Assembly: GCA_050692055.1 (NCBI GenBank)
Contig: JBOGTC010000139.1
Location: forward strand, 1 to 15,608
Length of the DNA: 15,608 nucleotides
DNA from: JBOGTC01 sp050692055
GTDB lineage: Bacteria > Chloroflexota > Limnocylindria > QHBO01
Direction of reading: 5' to 3'
Position numbers and translations under genes: made by a program. Below the pieces are notes generated by a model. The model had not been told where the DNA came from. It saw only the letters and a program-made list of their open reading frames with translations, and ran no database searches. Of this stretch, positions 14,630 through 15,608 are shown piece after piece (the stretch's first letter is position 1; each line of letters begins with the position of its first letter).

Positions 14630-14635
14630 ATGCTA
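14630..14635 (-). promoter_or_regulatory. fhaA -10 element for leaderless mRNA
   Basis: On the minus strand TAGCAT (TANNNT type) is followed by six bases and then the ATG of fhaA at 14623, so the predicted first base of the mRNA is the A of the start codon. The absence of a ribosome-binding site upstream agrees. An alternative minus-strand hexamer, TATACC, lies at 14708-14703. Confidence 0.4.
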
Positions 14636-14642
14636 GCACGCG

Positions 14643-14672
14643 GAGTACGAACGGCAGGCAGACGAGTACGAA
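14643..14672. repeat. Two direct repeats GAGTACGAA, 21 bp apart
   Basis: GAGTACGAA occurs at 14643-14651 and again at 14664-14672, start to start 21 bp, or two helical turns. Both copies lie in the divergent intergenic region. They are about 45-75 bp upstream of the predicted plus-strand start (near 14717) and just upstream of the predicted fhaA start. This is the layout of a tandem regulator-binding site serving one or both genes. Confidence 0.35.
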
Positions 14673-14704
14673 TGCGCCGATATGGCCGGGAGCGACCCCG
14701 TCGG

Positions 14705-14710
14705 TATACT
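14705..14710 (+). promoter_or_regulatory. -10 element for zinc-ribbon protein gene
   Basis: TATACT is a 5/6 match to the -10 consensus and sits 28 bp before the TTG start, giving a leader of about 21 nt that contains a GGGGAGG ribosome site. The partly symmetrical GGTATACT could also be read on the minus strand (TATACC, 14708-14703) for fhaA. No -35 match is visible. Confidence 0.45.
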
Positions 14711-14738
14711 TTGCCGCCCTGAGCCCGGGGAGGCCACG

Positions 14739-15608
<870 letters not shown>

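Overview
The window is very GC-rich, densely coding bacterial chromosome. It most resembles a Chloroflexota genome of the Limnocylindria type or a nearby Terrabacteria lineage. This rests on inference from gene content: a DUF3662-FHA protein, a membrane-anchored FHA protein, FtsW/RodA, a transpeptidase PBP, MoxR-DUF58-transglutaminase, DUF4446, and apparent leaderless starts with a TANNNT hexamer 6-7 nt before the start codon. An actinobacterial origin is not excluded. No rRNA, tRNA, CRISPR array, prophage or replication origin was seen.

Layout. At 1-1107 a partial gene (-) and a DUF4446 membrane protein gene (-) diverge from a small one-TM membrane protein gene (+), sharing the TA-rich promoter core at 673-679. 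At 1183-2300 an apparently intact IS630-family element with matching inverted repeats and TA flanks sits between two convergent genes and breaks neither. About 340 bp of non-coding sequence follows. rarA (2647-4008, -) diverges from a class V aminotransferase gene (4052-5212, +), and two overlapping -10 hexamers lie between them. The aminotransferase gene overlaps a histidine-phosphatase gene (5209-5883, +) by 4 nt. That pair converges on the long minus-strand cluster through a 12-bp-stem hairpin that includes the phosphatase stop codon.

The core of the window is a seven-gene minus-strand cluster read from 14623 down to 5892: fhaA (DUF3662-FHA), fhaB-like (TM-FHA), ftsW/rodA, pbpA-like transpeptidase, moxR, DUF58 and transglutaminase. 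The first four form one tight block with 4-nt overlaps and a 9-nt gap. After about 134 bp, the moxR-DUF58-transglutaminase block follows. Together they suggest septal or elongation peptidoglycan synthesis (FtsW glycosyltransferase plus PBP transpeptidase) under FHA phosphothreonine sensing, next to a MoxR-type AAA+ chaperone module with a membrane transglutaminase. The Ser/Thr kinase and PP2C phosphatase that accompany this block in Actinobacteria are absent from the window.

Divergent from fhaA is an uncharacterised protein with eight N-terminal cysteines in CxxC pairs and a long Glu-Pro/Ala-rich tail. It runs off the window end inside a 45-bp-period repeat. The most interesting leads are the recurring leaderless promoter design (including inside the IS), a leaderless 15-codon ORF overlapping the rarA start, the C-H-E triad of the transglutaminase, the kinase-less FHA/FtsW/PBP cluster joined to MoxR-DUF58, and the zinc-ribbon/EP-repeat protein.
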